Positions 7,486 through 7,890 of a DNA stretch of 7,890 nucleotides are shown here, piece after piece. This DNA comes from an uncultured Longilinea sp. Lineage in GTDB: Bacteria > Chloroflexota > Anaerolineae > Anaerolineales > Anaerolineaceae. The position numbers and the translations under genes were made by a program. Under the pieces are notes generated by a model. That model was not told where the DNA came from and searched no databases. It was given only the letters and a program-made list of their open reading frames with translations. The stretch covers positions 1 to 7,890 of the forward strand of contig CALMIB010000483.1 of NCBI GenBank assembly GCA_937863945.1, in the 5' to 3' direction. How positions within the stretch are numbered: the first letter of the stretch is position 1; each line of letters begins with the position of its first letter.

Positions 7486-7528
7486 AAAACAAAACGCCCT
7501 TTCATCCTCACGAGGACGAAAGGAACGC
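7486..7528 (-). terminator. Conditional terminator of the valS T-box
   Basis: On the - strand, CCTTTCGTCCTC (7523-7512) pairs with GAGGATGAAAGG (7509-7498; one G-U pair), capped by a tight loop and followed by TTTTGTTTT (7494-7486). Its 5' arm overlaps bases that can instead pair with the T-box sequence to form the antiterminator, which is the usual mutually exclusive arrangement. It ends about 55 bases before the valS start codon. Confidence 0.93.
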
Positions 7529-7750
7529 CTTCCGCGGTACCACCTCAATTCGCCAGACGCGCTGGCGCACTCTGCCCGGACAGTCATCCGGGTCTCGCGT
7601 TAACGGGCTCACCCGTGCCGGTCTAATCTCCCTGGCGGGATTTCTTCGGCAATGCCGCCAAACGACTTCAGCTCCGTCTCCCCGGGGAGGCTCTCAACCG
7701 CGGCCTCTTTCTCTGTCGGGGCAAAAGGGAACTTACTCCTTTTGGCCATC
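7486..7750 (-). promoter_or_regulatory. T-box riboswitch leader of valS (GUC specifier)
   Basis: The leader RNA senses uncharged tRNA-Val and switches between antitermination and termination. Stem I can be drawn: base helix GCCAAA (7746-7741) with TTTGGC (7662-7657); an internal loop with AGTA on the 5' side and GAA-GTC on the 3' side; a helix AGTTCC (7733-7728) with GGAGCT (7675-7670); then CCCCG/CGGGG (7721-7717/7684-7680) and GAGGC/GCCTC (7707-7703/7691-7687). The specifier codon GUC (7666-7664) is a valine codon in the canonical place. Downstream lie hairpins ACGGG/CCCGT, CCCGGA/TCCGGG and CGCCAG/CTGGCG, then the T-box consensus AGGTGGTACCGCG (7545-7533). Its UGGU (7542-7539) can pair with an ACCA tRNA 3' end, fitting discriminator A73 of tRNA-Val. 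The switch controls the terminator that follows. Confidence 0.95.
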
Positions 7751-7757
7751 TCATTCG

Positions 7758-7786
7758 ATTATAGCCACATTGCCGGGGGCTGTCAA
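7758..7786 (-). promoter_or_regulatory. valS promoter (housekeeping sigma, perfect consensus)
   Basis: Read on the - strand, TTGACA (7786-7781) and TATAAT (7763-7758) are separated by exactly 17 bases (7780-7764). Both hexamers and the spacing match the sigma70/SigA optimum. Transcription would start near 7751-7750, directly before Stem I of the T-box leader. A maximal promoter fits a gene whose output is limited downstream by transcription attenuation. Confidence 0.93.
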
Positions 7787-7844
7787 CCGGCTATTGTTCA
7801 GTGTTAGCGCAAAGTAGTAAAGTCCCCTTTTCGCCAAGTTAAAA

Positions 7845-7863
7845 TGTCCCTTTTGAAGGGACA
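7845..7863 (+). other. Hairpin covering the ribosome binding site of the probable transposase gene
   Basis: TGTCCCTT (7845-7852) and AAGGGACA (7856-7863) form a perfect 8-bp stem with a TTG loop. The 3' arm holds AAGGG, the only Shine-Dalgarno-like sequence before the ATG at 7868, so in a transcript that includes the hairpin the site would be hidden. Comparable sequestering structures are known to limit transposase translation from read-through transcripts in IS10 and IS200. Confidence 0.55.
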
Positions 7864-7867
7864 CGAA

Positions 7868-7890
7868 ATGGACACTTTACTGACCATGAG
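7868..7890 (+). CDS. Probable transposase, first codons only (ISNCY-like N-terminus)
   Basis: Only seven whole codons and two bases remain: ATG at 7868 reads MDTLLTM and then an AG-starting codon (Ser or Arg). AAGGG lies 7 bases upstream of the ATG. The short peptide resembles the LTMS start seen in ISNCY-family (IS1202-group) transposases, but seven residues cannot establish a family. The call rests mainly on the repeat-bearing upstream sequence. Confidence 0.4.

Larger units (their letters stand above)
7800..7890 (+). mobile_element. Probable left end of an insertion sequence, running off the window
   Basis: The stretch between the valS promoter and the right edge holds two tandem imperfect repeats, AGTAAAGTCCCCTTTT (7816-7831) and AGTTAAAATGTCCCTTTT (7837-7854), offset by 21 bases. 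They look like repeated transposase-binding sites of an insertion-sequence end. An RBS and start codon of a probable transposase follow. The exact terminal base cannot be fixed because the right end and any target duplication are outside the window; a start around 7795-7802 (TGTTCAG or TGTTAGC) is a guess. Confidence 0.45.

Noticed and set aside
7396..7587. A 63-codon - strand frame within the T-box leader
   Set aside because: It covers the T-box core and terminator and overlaps the valS start out of frame; structure, not coding, explains the sequence.

Overview
The window looks like bacterial chromosome from a GC-rich organism. A perfect sigma70-type promoter, Shine-Dalgarno sites and a T-box riboswitch all point to Bacteria. 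The T-box, a zinc-finger-bearing ValRS, a CrtO-like acyltransferase and a BarA-style hybrid kinase together suggest a Chloroflexota (Anaerolineae-like) genome. That placement is inferred from the overall look of the proteins, not from a marker search.

Left half, + strand (1-3939): an operon-like run of closely spaced genes. It opens with the C-terminal part of a hybrid sensor histidine kinase whose start lies off the left edge (ATPase domain, degenerate receiver, canonical receiver, Hpt domain). Seven bases later comes an unrecognised protein split into two overlapping frames by a -1 frame change at about 2460-2506. Its C-terminal half carries motifs reminiscent of the nucleoside phosphorylase fold. 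A GNAT acetyltransferase follows, with a stop/start overlap (TAATG) to the preceding frame. The kinase probably feeds a phosphorelay to a regulator outside the window. Nothing here shows what the phosphorylase-like protein and the acetyltransferase act on.

Middle, - strand (4033-4557): a small membrane protein of the glycosyl-4,4'-diaponeurosporenoate acyltransferase (CrtO) type. It is clearly less GC-rich than its neighbours and has no other carotenoid gene beside it. It lies downstream of valS, separated from it by a strong hairpin terminator.

Right half, - strand (4731-7786): valS, encoding valyl-tRNA synthetase, with a complete regulatory region. This comprises a consensus promoter (TTGACA, 17 bp, TATAAT), a T-box leader of about 265 nt with a legible Stem I, a GUC (Val) specifier and a UGGU acceptor-binding bulge, a Rho-independent terminator with U-tract, and then the start codon. 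The synthetase should be made when uncharged tRNA-Val accumulates.

Right edge, + strand (about 7800-7890): what appears to be the left end of an insertion sequence. It has two tandem imperfect repeats, a hairpin covering the ribosome binding site, and the first codons of a probable transposase running off the window. It sits immediately upstream of the valS promoter.

I found no CRISPR array, tRNA or rRNA gene. The most unusual items are the frame-changed phosphorylase-like gene, the full valS T-box architecture and the insertion sequence abutting the valS promoter.
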